DNA of 38,228 nucleotides from positions 1-38,228 of the IMG/VR virus record IMGVR_UViG_3300036806_000270. One strand, given 5' to 3'. The notes beneath the pieces were generated by a model. That model saw nothing but the letters and a program-made list of their open reading frames with translations. It searched no databases and was not told where the DNA came from. The translations under genes and the position numbers were made by a program. Every line of letters begins with the position of its first letter. Within the stretch, counting starts at the first letter, position 1. Source of the stretch: a virus. Shown here in pieces: positions 1-8,001 of the stretch.

Positions 1-1
1 G

Positions 2-1270
2 GCCGCCCGGCCGGTCAAGACGCTGGCCCGGGCCACGGCCCTGCTGCCCCACGACCGGCCCTGGACGCTGTGGCTCCGGGGCACGTTCGCCGACGCCCTG
101 CCATCGACCCTGCCCAACACCGGCTCGGCCGCCGCCCCGTGTCTGGTCCGCGGGTGGGGCGCCGCCCGCCCGACCCTGCGGCGGGGGATCTACCTGCCGG
201 GCAAGACGGGGATCGCCGTCGTCGACCTGGTCGTCGACGGCCCCCGCAACGGCACCGGCGACGGTATCCGGTTCTACAAGTCGAGCTACACGGCCGTCGA
301 AGGCTGCCTCGTCCAGGGGTGGCTGAACGGCGTGGTGTGGGAGAGCGGCAGCGACACGGCCACCCTGCCAGGGTGGCTGCTCCGCCGCAGCGTGGTCTGC
401 GACCAGAGCGACGACGCCAAGAACAACGACCACAGCGAGGGGGTCTACACGCACCTGTGCCGCGGCTACCTGGCCGAGGACCTGGTGCTCGACTGCAACG
501 GGTGGACGCCGGCCGCCGGCGGGCCGGCGGTCGACCCGCCCAAGGTCAAGGCCACCCTCTTCAACCAGAACAGCTACACGACGGGGGAGAACCAGGACTG
601 CGAGGTCCGGGACGTGCTGACGGCCCACGCCGGCAGCCACGGCTGGCAGCACCGCTCCGGCGGGGACGTGACCTACTACGTCGCGATCGACTGCCCGATC
701 GGCGCCTCGTGGGGGCTGGTGAGCGGGGCCGGCCAGGCCCACGCCGGCGGCAACACCGGGACGCTCAGCCACTGGGTCGTCACCGGCGGCCGGGACATCG
801 ACGCCGCCAACCCCCGGGGCGTCGGCGTCCAGCTCGGCAATGCCAGGGACCTGCGGCTCCAGGACGTCTACTTCACCGGCGGCCACGACTCGCCGACGGC
901 GTGGCCGCTGACGATGGAGCGGGGGTACGCGACCGACGCCACCGGCAAGGTCAAGACGCCCATGCCCGGCGACGTCGGCCTGCTGTCGGTGACGATGGAG
1001 CGGGTGTACGTGACCGACTGGCGGCTGGGGGCCCAGATCTCCGCCAAGCCGGCCGCGCTGTCCGCCAAGTCCTGCCTGGTGCCGGGGCTGGCGGTGAACG
1101 CCCCCGCGCCCCGCGCCCCGAAGAACGTCGACGACTACGCCCGGTCGATTGGCCTGGCCGACCGCGAGGCCCTGGTCCGGGCCGCCCGCGGCCAGTGCCG
1201 CGCCCACTGGGACCCGCGGCTGACCGCCCGGGCCGTGTGCGACTACGTCGAGGCCTCGTACCGGGACTGA
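2..1270 (+). CDS. Parallel beta-helix (pectate-lyase-like fold) protein, 5'-truncated
   Basis: The open frame enters from the window edge, so the start is missing and 422 residues are visible. The protein has the short, strand-rich, Gly/Asn/Asp-turn pattern of right-handed beta-helix proteins (runs such as GIAVVDLVVDG, GIRFYKSSYTAVEGCLVQGW and NGVVWESGSDT, spaced about one helix turn apart). In phages this fold is common in tailspikes and adhesins. No catalytic signature is evident, so enzyme activity on a polysaccharide is only possible. The last ~60 residues (DYARSIGLADREALVRAARGQC and on) look alpha-helical and may be a separate domain. It heads a run of plus-strand genes with tail-fibre character, which supports an adsorption role. 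An unrelated secreted host protein remains possible. Confidence 0.6.
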   Translation, partial: AARPVKTLARATALLPHDRPWTLWLRGTFADALPSTLPNTGSAAAPCLVRGWGAARPTLRRGIYLPGKTGIAVVDLVVDGPRNGTGDGIRFYKSSYTAVEGCLVQGWLNGVVWESGSDTATLPGWLLRRSVVCDQSDDAKNNDHSEGVYTHLCRGYLAEDLVLDCNGWTPAAGGPAVDPPKVKATLFNQNSYTTGENQDCEVRDVLTAHAGSHGWQHRSGGDVTYYVAIDCPIGASWGLVSGAGQAHAGGNTGTLSHWVVTGGRDIDAANPRGVGVQLGNARDLRLQDVYFTGGHDSPTAWPLTMERGYATDATGKVKTPMPGDVGLLSVTMERVYVTDWRLGAQISAKPAALSAKSCLVPGLAVNAPAPRAPKNVDDYARSIGLADREALVRAARGQCRAHWDPRLTARAVCDYVEASYRD

Positions 1271-1310
1271 CACCGCCGGCGCCGCCCGGAGCCGCATCAG
1301 CACCCGCCCC

Positions 1311-1835
1311 ATGCTCCGCGACTATGACAAGCAGATCGTCCGGCAGGAGCTGGCCAAGCCGGATTATGACGGCCTGACCGCCCAGCAGGCATGGGATTGG
1401 CTGTACGTCCCGCGCGTCCAGCAGGTCCCCCGGCCGCCGCCGCCGCTGACCCTGATCCATATCGCCGCCGCGCTGGGCCCGGCCAAGGCGGAGGCGGTCG
1501 CCGCGGCGCTGCTGTCCGCCTACCCCAGGATCGGCCCCTACCTGATCCAGACCGGGGTGGACGCCGCCGACCCGCACACGCAGGAGTTCTTCTCCGCCCT
1601 GGTCGCCGGCGCCGTCGTGACCGCCGACGAGGCCGCGGCCCTGCTGGCGACGGCGTCGGATGCCGTCGAGCAGCCGCCCCGGGCCGCCGAGCGGTTCACG
1701 AGCGCCGACTGGCCGCACGTCGACGCCGGCGGCAACCTGACGGACGACGCCGCGGCCAAGCCGATCGACGGCTTCCCCAACGGCGTCGACTTCGCGGACT
1801 TTTCGCCGCTCTTCGCGGAGGTCCGCGGTGGCTAA
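1311..1835 (+). CDS. Unknown protein of the tail-fibre module (174 aa)
   Basis: A 174-residue protein with no recognised enzyme motif. The N-terminus (LRDYDKQIVRQELAKPDYDGLTAQQAWDWL) resembles short helical segments that recur in phage hypothetical proteins. A proline run (PRPPPPL) follows, then an Ala-rich helical core (residues ~50-125) and a C-terminal acidic/aromatic tail ending DFADFSPLFAEVRGG. It starts about 40 bases after the beta-helix gene and its end overlaps the glycosyltransferase-like gene by 8 bases, so the two are probably translationally coupled. Function unknown; a structural or assembly role is inferred only from position. Confidence 0.7.
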   Translation: MLRDYDKQIVRQELAKPDYDGLTAQQAWDWLYVPRVQQVPRPPPPLTLIHIAAALGPAKAEAVAAALLSAYPRIGPYLIQTGVDAADPHTQEFFSALVAGAVVTADEAAALLATASDAVEQPPRAAERFTSADWPHVDAGGNLTDDAAAKPIDGFPNGVDFADFSPLFAEVRGG

Positions 1836-2613
1836 GGTCTTCGCCGGCTGCCCTACCCACGACGGCCGGATGGACGCCGGCACGGCCCGGTCCCTGTACC
1901 AGACGGCCAGCCGGACGCACCACGTCCTGGCCGTGCCGAATGCGGCCAGCCTGCTGAACGCCAACTGCAACGACCTGTGGGCCAACGCCCTGAACCTGCA
2001 CGCGCGGGGCGAGTGCGACTGGTTCGCGATGCTGCATAGTGACGTCGTGCCCGAGCCGTGGTGGCTGGACACGCTCGTCAACGAGGCCGAGGCCGTCGGG
2101 GCGGACCTGCTCAGCGTGCTGGTCCCCATCAAGGACCGCAAGGGCCTGACGTCCTCGGGCCTGTCCGACCCGGGGCACCCGATCCGCCCGTGGTGCCGGT
2201 TCACGCTATCCCAGGCGCTGCACCCGTCGTTCCCCGGCACGTTCGACGCGCTCGCCGCGGCCGAGGCCCTGCGGGGCCTGCCCGACGACCTGAGGCACGA
2301 CGTACCGGCCGGGGCCGTCCTGTACGCCAACACCGGCTGCATGGCCGTCCGGCTCTCGGGCCGCTGGCCACTGGCCGGCGCCTGGTTCGAGACGCGCGAC
2401 CGGCTGTATCGGATGGCCGGCGGCCGGTGGGGCGTCGAGGTGCTTCCGGAGGACTGGTACTTCACCAGCCGCGTCGCCGCCGCCGGCGGCCGCGTCTGTT
2501 GCACCAGCCGGGTCAAGGTGCATCACGTCGGCGCGGCCGCCTACCCGTCGCGGGAGCCGTGGGGATCGCCGCGCGATCTGTGGTGCGAGCAGCAGCGGGC
2601 GAAAGAGGCATGA
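1828..2613 (+). CDS. GT-A type glycosyltransferase-like protein
   Basis: The 261-residue protein reads like a compact GT-A glycosyltransferase. An N-terminal nucleotide-binding half ends in FAMLHSDVVPEPWWL, where HSD (residues 70-72) sits at the place of the DXD metal/nucleotide-sugar motif. This is followed by a beta-rich middle (ADLLSVLVPIKD) and an acceptor-side segment VLPEDWYF (PEDW at 207-210) and VHHVG (232-235), which match the ED...H pattern of family 2-like enzymes. It has no membrane segment, so it should be cytosolic. The gene overlaps its upstream neighbour and is 3 bases from the next structural-type gene, so it is built into the tail-fibre operon. It could glycosylate a virion protein or a host surface polymer; the substrate cannot be seen. 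Confidence 0.72.
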   Translation: MAKVFAGCPTHDGRMDAGTARSLYQTASRTHHVLAVPNAASLLNANCNDLWANALNLHARGECDWFAMLHSDVVPEPWWLDTLVNEAEAVGADLLSVLVPIKDRKGLTSSGLSDPGHPIRPWCRFTLSQALHPSFPGTFDALAAAEALRGLPDDLRHDVPAGAVLYANTGCMAVRLSGRWPLAGAWFETRDRLYRMAGGRWGVEVLPEDWYFTSRVAAAGGRVCCTSRVKVHHVGAAAYPSREPWGSPRDLWCEQQRAKEA

Positions 2614-2616
2614 GCG

Positions 2617-3150
2617 ATGGCCCTACCCGACTACCTGAAGGCTGAGGCGGGAACCGCCGTCGTCTGGGGCCACCCCAACGCGACCGGCGTGACGGCCAAC
2701 CTCAGCTTCAATAACCTCGCGAACAACGCCGGACGCATGGGCGTGGCCGTCGACCTGGGGGCCGACTGGGACCAGGACTACGCCGTCCTGTTCTGGGTCG
2801 AGACGGGGACGGCCCCGACCGACCAGGCCAGCTACGAGCTGTACCTGGGGAGCAGCCATGACAACACGAACTGGCCGGGCAAGGTCGACGGGACCGACAG
2901 CGCGTACCCGGCGACGATCAACAGCAACAAGCTCCAGCTCGGCCTGCCCGTCAGCGTCCTGGTCGCGACGGCCGACACCAACACCATCATCAGGCAGCAG
3001 CCGGTCATCTGGCAGCCGCCGGCCCGGTACGTCGCCCCGGTCGTGCTCAACTTCTCGGCCCAGATCGTCCGCAACGAGGCGACGCCGGCCAACAACGACA
3101 GCCGCGTGATCCTCGTCCCATACCGGACGCTGGTGCAGGACACGGCCTGA
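2617..3150 (+). CDS. Putative virion structural protein (177 aa)
   Basis: The protein is 177 residues, Thr/Ala/Val/Asn-rich and predicted to be mostly beta strands. It has no cysteine, signal peptide or transmembrane stretch. Features include VDLGADWDQDYAVLFWVETGTAPTDQ near the middle and a C-terminal strand ending DSRVILVPYRTLVQDTA. The composition is typical of phage tail or decoration proteins. It begins 3 bases after the glycosyltransferase-like gene (ATG, with purines upstream) and precedes the LamG/repeat gene. I do not recognise the family; the structural role is inferred from composition and position. Confidence 0.65.
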   Translation: MALPDYLKAEAGTAVVWGHPNATGVTANLSFNNLANNAGRMGVAVDLGADWDQDYAVLFWVETGTAPTDQASYELYLGSSHDNTNWPGKVDGTDSAYPATINSNKLQLGLPVSVLVATADTNTIIRQQPVIWQPPARYVAPVVLNFSAQIVRNEATPANNDSRVILVPYRTLVQDTA

Positions 3151-3176
3151 TATGGCCTGACCCGGGACGTCGCCGC

Positions 3177-4451
3177 GTGTACCCCTCCCACTCCGCACGC
3201 GCCCGGATCGACCTCGGGCGGCCGGTCAACGGCCGGCACCCGCTCAACCGCGGCCGGGTGGCATGGTGGCTGGCCCTGCCCGGACTGACGGGCGGGCGGC
3301 AATGGTACGACCTCCTCGGCCGGTACCCGGCGGCCCTCAGCAATGTGCCGGCCGACGCATGGCGCGGCACGGCCCGGCCGGGCGGGTGGGGGGCCGTCGG
3401 CAGGTCTGCAAATGCAGTGGATACGGCCGGGGTGAGCGTCGCCCTGCCGTCCATGGCGGATGTGACGCTGGCCTTTTGGCTCTGGTATTCCCCGGTCGCA
3501 TTCTATCGGGTCTTCGCCCCTCTATGGACCGACATCGGCGGGACGAAGCAATTCGGATTTCAGCCCTCTGCGGACGGCTCCGGTAACCTGACGGCTCGGA
3601 TCTACGTCGGGTACTTCCTATACAGCGGGGCCGCGATCCCGGCTGGCACCTGGACGCATGTCGCGATAGTCCGCTCCGGCTCGACCGCCTTCATTTACCA
3701 GAACGGAATCCAGACGCTCTCGCAGGCGGGGGTCGACACGACGGCCGTCAGCGGTACGCTCGGCGTCGTGTTAGGCGAGGGGACCAGCAATCCCCAGACA
3801 GTCCAGCAGCTTGACGACGTTGCGGTGTACAGCCGGGCTCTGTCCGCCGCCGACGTGTTCGGCCTATACGACCTCTCCCGCCGCGGCTACCCCGGCGTGC
3901 TGAACCGGGTGCGGCGGCGGCGGCCGTTCTCGTCGCCGGCCGGCACGGACTTCACGCAGAGCCTCAGCGGCTCGCTGGCGGCCTCGGGGTCGCTCACCCG
4001 CGCGAGCGGTAAGCCCGTCGCCGGGACGCTCGCCGCCGCCGGCACTCTGGCCCGCGCCGCCGCCCGCGCGTTCGCCGGGTCGGCGGCCCCCACCGCAAGC
4101 CTCGCCCGGCAGGCGGGCAAGCCGCTGGCCGGCGCGGTCTCCGCCGCCGGGGCCGTCGCCCGCGATTGCGGCAAGCCCCTGTCGGGCTCCGCCGCCCCGT
4201 CCGGGTCGCTGGCGAAGGCCGCGGCCAGGCCCCTCGCCGGGTCCGTCTCGGCCGCGGGCGCCCTGGCCCGGGCGGCGGGAAAGGCCCTGGCCGGCGCGGT
4301 CGCCGCCTCGGGCTCGCTCGCCAAGGCGGCCGCCAAGGCCCTGACCGGAGCGATCTCCGCCGCCGCATCGTGGTCCTACAACGTGACCTCCGGCGGGGTA
4401 GCGGCCGCCGCCTACTACTTCCGCAGGTACGTCCTCTCCAGACGAGGCTGA
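3177..4451 (+). CDS. LamG/concanavalin-like protein with C-terminal 18-residue repeats
   Basis: Read from a GTG start, 424 residues. Residues ~25-235 form a LamG/concanavalin-A-like domain: WWLALPGLTGG, then a jelly-roll pattern with ADVTLAFWLWYSP, GTWTHVAIVRSGSTAFIYQNG and LDDVAVYSRALSAADVFGLYD, the classic end of LamG_3-type domains. This domain commonly binds sugars. An Arg-rich linker (RVRRRRPF) leads to about seven and a half 18-residue repeats (xGxxAAxGxLAxAAxKxL, residues ~264-400) and a short aromatic tail. Such Ala/Gly repeat tails occur in phage fibre-like proteins. The gene ends 3 bases before its neighbour. Likely an adsorption or fibre protein; the receptor is unknown. Confidence 0.75.
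   Translation: MYPSHSARARIDLGRPVNGRHPLNRGRVAWWLALPGLTGGRQWYDLLGRYPAALSNVPADAWRGTARPGGWGAVGRSANAVDTAGVSVALPSMADVTLAFWLWYSPVAFYRVFAPLWTDIGGTKQFGFQPSADGSGNLTARIYVGYFLYSGAAIPAGTWTHVAIVRSGSTAFIYQNGIQTLSQAGVDTTAVSGTLGVVLGEGTSNPQTVQQLDDVAVYSRALSAADVFGLYDLSRRGYPGVLNRVRRRRPFSSPAGTDFTQSLSGSLAASGSLTRASGKPVAGTLAAAGTLARAAARAFAGSAAPTASLARQAGKPLAGAVSAAGAVARDCGKPLSGSAAPSGSLAKAAARPLAGSVSAAGALARAAGKALAGAVAASGSLAKAAAKALTGAISAAASWSYNVTSGGVAAAAYYFRRYVLSRRG
3966..4343 (+). repeat. Seven tandem 54-bp coding repeats plus a partial eighth
   Basis: Seven in-frame 54-bp units, each coding for 18 residues of the pattern [AS]-G-x-x-[AS]-[AP]-x-[GA]-x-[LV]-[AT]-[RK]-x-x-[GA]-[KR]-x-[LFV]. They are followed by a partial unit (TGAISAAA) from 4344. 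The units have diverged in sequence but keep their exact length, so length is under constraint while slippage or recombination between units remains possible. Confidence 0.85.
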
Positions 4452-4454
4452 GAC

Positions 4455-5120
4455 ATGCACGTCACCGGCCAGATCGCCGCCAGCGGCACGTTCCGCGCCA
4501 AGGTCACCCGCGCCGAGGTCACCCGCGCCCGCGGCCCGCGGCCCGGCCGCCAGTCCGTCGGATGGTGGAAGGTCAAGCAGTTCTGGCGCTACACCTGGCG
4601 CGAGCTGCCCCTCTGGGCCGCCGTCGCCTTGCTGCCCCTCCTGCGGCGGCTGGTGCCGGGCCTGAACGTCGCCCATTCCCGGCTCTACGCCAAGGTGGTC
4701 CACGCGGACGGGTCGGTGACCGACTTCGGGTTGGTGGGCAAGCACCTGGTCGTGACGGCCGGGAAGAATTACGTCGCCGCGTGCTTCGACAACACCAACG
4801 AGCCGGAGAACCTCAAGTTCCACGGCTACGGCACCGGCACGACGGCCGCCGCCTCGGGCGACACGGCGCTGCAGACCGAGCTGACGACCCAGTACGCGAC
4901 CGACAACGCCCGGCCGACCGGCACCCAGGCCCACTCGACGAACACGTACACCACGGTCGGGACGCTGTCGCCGGATGCCACGGTCGCGATCACCGAATGG
5001 GGGCTCCTCAGCCAGGCGAGCAACGCCGGCGGGACCCTGTTCGATCACCAGGTGTTCTCGGCGATCAATCTCGTGAGCGGGGACAGCCTGGCCACGACGT
5101 ACGTGTTGACCCAGTCCTGA
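4455..5120 (+). CDS. Phage tail-associated protein with N-terminal basic/hydrophobic segment
   Basis: 221 residues. The first ~70 are basic and include a hydrophobic stretch (LPLWAAVALLPLLRRLV) that may be a membrane or membrane-active helix. From ~75 onward the protein resembles a family of phage tail/fibre hypothetical proteins: LYAKVVHADGSVTDFGLVGKHLVVT, then GYGTGTTAAASGDTALQTEL and a C-terminal EWGLLSQ...GTLFDHQVFSAINL. The pairing of a hydrophobic N-terminus with a tail-type domain is odd and suggests either a fusion or membrane contact during infection. It starts 3 bases after the LamG gene. Function not established. Confidence 0.68.
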   Translation: MHVTGQIAASGTFRAKVTRAEVTRARGPRPGRQSVGWWKVKQFWRYTWRELPLWAAVALLPLLRRLVPGLNVAHSRLYAKVVHADGSVTDFGLVGKHLVVTAGKNYVAACFDNTNEPENLKFHGYGTGTTAAASGDTALQTELTTQYATDNARPTGTQAHSTNTYTTVGTLSPDATVAITEWGLLSQASNAGGTLFDHQVFSAINLVSGDSLATTYVLTQS

Positions 5121-5203
5121 CCCGGCCGGCGGCGCCCAGCGACGCGCCGCCGGGGAGCCCGCCACCCCCCGCCATCCAGAGGCCACCAGCCAGAGGCACG
5201 CCC

Positions 5204-5521
5204 ATGCGGAAGACCTGGATCACGGTCAGGATCGAAGACGGCCGGCCGCCCGCCGTCGCGGCCGTCGGCACGGATGACGTGACCGACAGCACCGGCGCCG
5301 TCCATTCGGTCACCGAGTCGGTCCCCCTGGAGCTACCGGGCGAGGTCCGGGATGCGCTGGCCGGGCTGGCGTCGGCGGCGCGGGAGGAGCTGGGACGGCG
5401 GCTCGTCCGCTCGGCGGCACGGCATCGGATCGCGGTCGAGGACCGGATCGAGAAGGGGCTGCTGGCCAAGGCCAAGGCGGCCCTGCGGGCGCTGGTCGCG
5501 CCCAAGGCGGGGCAGAACTAG
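5204..5521 (+). CDS. Small unknown protein (105 aa)
   Basis: The ATG at 5204 begins MRKTWITVRIEDGRPPAV. The first ~45 residues form a beta-hairpin-like region (ITVRIEDG, SVTESVPLELP). The rest is one or two amphipathic helices rich in Ala, Arg and Leu (DALAGLASAAREELGRRLV, KAKAALRALV). The frame stays open far upstream, but the preceding gene occupies another frame to 5120, so this internal ATG is the sensible start. Not recognised; probably a small tail or assembly accessory given its position. Confidence 0.6.
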   Translation: MRKTWITVRIEDGRPPAVAAVGTDDVTDSTGAVHSVTESVPLELPGEVRDALAGLASAAREELGRRLVRSAARHRIAVEDRIEKGLLAKAKAALRALVAPKAGQN

Positions 5522-5563
5522 CGGCCCGCCCCGGCCGATCCCGCCGGCACCCGCCCCACCCCC

Positions 5564-6364
5564 ATGCCCCGACTCGTCCAGGCCACCGAAGCGAGCGCCG
5601 CCCGCCGGCGGGTCTACTTCCAGCTCGTCGGCACGGACGGCATCACGCCGGCGACCGGCGAGGCCGGCGGCCAGCCGCAGGTCTCGTACGACGGCAAGAC
5701 GACGATCGGCGGGCCGACCGTCGGGTACACGGACACCGGCGTCGGCACCCTGACCCACATCGGGAGCGGCCGGTACTACGCCGACCTGACGACGGCCGCG
5801 GTCGCCACGGCCGGGACGGAGATCGAGACGCGGTATAAGAGCGCGTCCACCGCCGAGTGCCCGGGCGACTCGGTCCAGGTCGTCTCCTTCGACCCGGTCG
5901 ATACGCTGTCGGACATCCGGGCCAAGACCGACCAGATCGGCCCGGCCGCCGTGACGGTCTCCGCCCCGGTCGACCCGAGCGACGGCAACCGCCTGACGCT
6001 CACCCAGGGCGACGACCACACGGCCGGCGACCGGCTCCCGTCCTGGGCGATCAGCAACTACACCGGCCCGTCCCTCGCCGACGGGACCGCCAAGCTCCGG
6101 CTGCTGGCGATCGCCGACTACCAGACGCTGGGGGCCAACGCCCCCGCCGCGCTGGAAGTGACGGCCACCGTGAGCCAGAGCGGCTCCACGGTCACCGTCA
6201 CGGCCGCCGTCACGGCCGCCCAGAGCGCCCTATTGGCGACGTACCCGCCCGGCGACCAGACGACCCACCAGTACCAGCTCGTCGCGACCACCAGCGGCGG
6301 GCTGGTCACAAGCCTGCTGCTGGGGCCGGCCACCATCAGCCGGCGGATCGACCCGGCGAGCTGA
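5564..6364 (+). CDS. Putative phage structural protein with C-terminal Ig-like strand pattern
   Basis: 266 residues with an ATG start. Residues 1-110 are a beta domain (VYFQLVGTDGITPATGEAGGQPQVSYDG, IGSGRYYADLTTAAVATAGTEIETRYKS). A helical linker (PVDTLSDIRAKTDQIG) precedes a second beta domain (residues ~125-260) with alternating Val/Thr strands (VTATVSQSGSTVTVTAAVTAAQSALL). This layout is frequent in phage baseplate upper-protein or fibre-like genes, where DTLSDIRAKTDQIG-like linkers recur. It sits between the small unknown genes and the HNH gene. The exact role is not determinable. Confidence 0.68.
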   Translation: MPRLVQATEASAARRRVYFQLVGTDGITPATGEAGGQPQVSYDGKTTIGGPTVGYTDTGVGTLTHIGSGRYYADLTTAAVATAGTEIETRYKSASTAECPGDSVQVVSFDPVDTLSDIRAKTDQIGPAAVTVSAPVDPSDGNRLTLTQGDDHTAGDRLPSWAISNYTGPSLADGTAKLRLLAIADYQTLGANAPAALEVTATVSQSGSTVTVTAAVTAAQSALLATYPPGDQTTHQYQLVATTSGGLVTSLLLGPATISRRIDPAS

Positions 6365-6372
6365 CCGCCCCG

Positions 6373-6576
6373 ATGGCCGCCTACTGGGTCAACCGGCTCC
6401 TGATCTTCGCCCGGCTGCTGGGGCCGCGGTTCGACGCCGCCGGCCTGCGCCTGGCCTGGCTCAACGCCCGGGCCCTGACGGCCGGCGTCCGGGGCGCCGA
6501 CTGGCACCCGTGGGCCGGGATTGACCTGTGGCTGGCCGGGTGGCTGGACCTGTGCTCGGACCTGTGCTCGCGGTAG
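6373..6576 (+). CDS. Small unknown protein (67 aa)
   Basis: A 67-residue protein from the ATG at 6373, eight bases after the upstream stop. It is rich in Leu, Trp and Ala (VNRLLIFARLLGPRF, GIDLWLAGWLDLCSDLC), with amphipathic or weakly hydrophobic helices and two Cys near the end. It lies directly upstream of the HNH gene. No family recognised; the short length leaves some doubt that it is translated. Confidence 0.45.
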   Translation: MAAYWVNRLLIFARLLGPRFDAAGLRLAWLNARALTAGVRGADWHPWAGIDLWLAGWLDLCSDLCSR

Positions 6577-6583
6577 ACCGCCC

Positions 6584-7009
6584 GTGCCCACCCGCCCCGC
6601 CAGCCACGCCCGCCAGGCCCGGGCGGCGGCGCGCGACGCCCCCCGCCCCACCGCCGCCCAGCGCGGCTACGGCGGCCGCTGGCAGCGGGCCCGGCTGGTC
6701 CACCTGCGGGAGCACCCGCTATGCGAGCGGTGCCATGCCGCCGGCCTCACGACGGCCGCCTCCGTCGTCGACCACGTCGTGCCCCACCGGGGCGACCCCG
6801 GCCTGTTCTGGGACCGCGGCAACTGGCAGTCCCTCTGCGAGCCATGTCACGGGACCAAGACCGCGACGGAGGACGGCGGGTTCGGCCGGCCGGCACGCTG
6901 TACCGCGGGCGCAGGCGCTAATGAGCGGCCAGCCCAGCCGCCCGTAAGTGCCTATGACACAACGACGTATCGATCCACCGGCCTGCCAGAACGGCAGGGA
7001 CAGGGGTAG
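6584..7009 (+). CDS. HNH endonuclease of the phage packaging module
   Basis: A small HNH nuclease read from the GTG at 6584 (141 aa). The motifs are complete: CERC (47-50) and CEPC (85-88) form the structural zinc site, and VDHVVPH (62-68), N80 and H89 with TKT form the beta-beta-alpha metal nuclease core. The spacing HRGD-x-LFWDRGNWQSLC is diagnostic of the HK97 gp74-like group whose genes lie next to terminase and assist DNA cleavage at packaging. The N-terminus is Arg/Ala-rich and the last ~35 residues look unconserved. The ParB-like gene and terminase follow downstream, as expected for this module. Confidence 0.88.
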   Translation: MPTRPASHARQARAAARDAPRPTAAQRGYGGRWQRARLVHLREHPLCERCHAAGLTTAASVVDHVVPHRGDPGLFWDRGNWQSLCEPCHGTKTATEDGGFGRPARCTAGAGANERPAQPPVSAYDTTTYRSTGLPERQGQG

Positions 7010-7305
7010 GGGCTCAAAATCCCCAAGCTCTCAAGACCGCCAGACCGCACGCCAGTCTTACGCATTTTCTCACGGGTTTCGGCCCCCCCCCCTCCTCCGG
7101 GGACGGCCGAAAGCACCGCGCGTCGGCCCGCGAGGGCCGAGCAGCAGGACGGCCCAGGACGGGCACCGTCCGGCCTCGGCGTTACGCCGCGGCAGCCAGC
7201 GGGAGCGAGTCTCCCGCCCATACAGCAGACTGGCCGCGGCCGTACCGGAGGGCTTGCCCTCCGGCGGGCCCGGGGCGGCCCCTACCCCCGGTGGTTTCAT
7301 ACGAC
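7010..7305. other. Intergenic stretch between HNH and ParB-like genes
   Basis: About 296 bases without a convincing gene. It holds a short less GC-rich part (7010-7080), a run of nine C near 7083-7091, and the perfect palindrome at 7245-7264. The frames that cross it have Arg/Pro/Gly-rich compositions typical of antisense shadows. A promoter for the ParB-like gene may lie here, but I cannot point to a convincing -35/-10 pair. Confidence 0.5.
7245..7264. repeat. Dispersed palindrome, copy 1
   Basis: Perfect inverted repeat with arms CCGGAGGGC and GCCCTCCGG (9 bp) around TT. The core GGAGGGC-NN-GCCCTCC recurs at three other places in the window. Confidence 0.85.
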
Positions 7306-8001
7306 ATGGCCAAGAAACAGCCCCAGCCCGCAGAGTCCCAACCCGCAGAGCCACAGCCCATAGAGCCCCGGACGATCCAGGCCGTCGCGGACCTGGTCCG
7401 GGACGCCCGCAATGCCAACAAGGGGACCGCCCGGGGCGCGGCCCTGATCGAGTCGAGCATGAGGACATACGGGGCCGGCCGGTCGGTGCTGGTCGACCGA
7501 AACGGCAAGCTCATCGCCGGCAACAAGACGGCCGAGGGGGCGGGCAAGGCCGGCCTGACCGGAGTGATCGTCGTCCCGACCGACGGCACAAAGCTGGTGG
7601 TCGTCCAGCGGACGGACCTGGACCTGTCGACCGACCAGGCCGCCCGGGAACTGGCCGTCGCCGACAACCGGTCGGGCCAGGTGTCGCTCGAATGGGATGG
7701 GGCTGAGCTGGAGGCCGTCGCCGACGACTTCGGGGCCGACCTGAACGCCCTGGGGTTCACCGACGGGGAGTTGCAGGACCTGCGGGAGCCGGACCCGGCG
7801 GGGCGGGACGACCAGACGTCGGACCGGACGCTGAACGGCGCGAGGAAGTCGGCCGTGGTGAAGGCGGTGTTCAACATCGCGCAGGTCGCCGTCGTCGAGG
7901 CGGCCGTCGCGGCGACGGGAAAGATCAACCGCGGCGAGGCCCTGGCCGAGGTGTGCAGGTTCTATGTCGAGTCAAAAGGACAACACGACCTTCCGGCATA
8001 A
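7306..8001 (+). CDS. ParB/Srx-fold N-terminal domain protein (phage type)
   Basis: From the ATG at 7306 (231 aa; a GTG at 7291 would add five residues). After a Pro/Gln/Glu linker (QPQPAESQPAEPQP) comes a ParB-like core: RGAALIESSMRTYGAGRSVLVDRNGKLIAGNKTAEGA, then a strand VIVVPTDGTKLVVVQRTDLDL and ARELAVADNRSGQVSLEWD. This is the version found in phage cassettes with methyltransferases and terminases. In that family the fold binds or hydrolyses nucleotides and may contact DNA; here that is inferred. The C-terminal ~60 residues are Ala/Val-rich helices. It overlaps the next gene by 38 bases, implying coupled translation. Confidence 0.85.
   Translation: MAKKQPQPAESQPAEPQPIEPRTIQAVADLVRDARNANKGTARGAALIESSMRTYGAGRSVLVDRNGKLIAGNKTAEGAGKAGLTGVIVVPTDGTKLVVVQRTDLDLSTDQAARELAVADNRSGQVSLEWDGAELEAVADDFGADLNALGFTDGELQDLREPDPAGRDDQTSDRTLNGARKSAVVKAVFNIAQVAVVEAAVAATGKINRGEALAEVCRFYVESKGQHDLPA

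Noticed and set aside
70-1377. Plus-strand open frame of 435 codons over the beta-helix gene
   Set aside because: Arg/Pro/Gly-rich shadow. The other frame gives the periodic beta-helix pattern and is open to the edge.
951-2516. Minus-strand open frame of 521 codons over the glycosyltransferase region
   Set aside because: Low-complexity antisense composition, no motif, no ribosome site, and it overlaps two well-supported plus genes.
7083-7091. Run of nine C as a phase-variable tract
   Set aside because: It lies in a non-coding gap with no open frame depending on it, so variation would have no visible effect.
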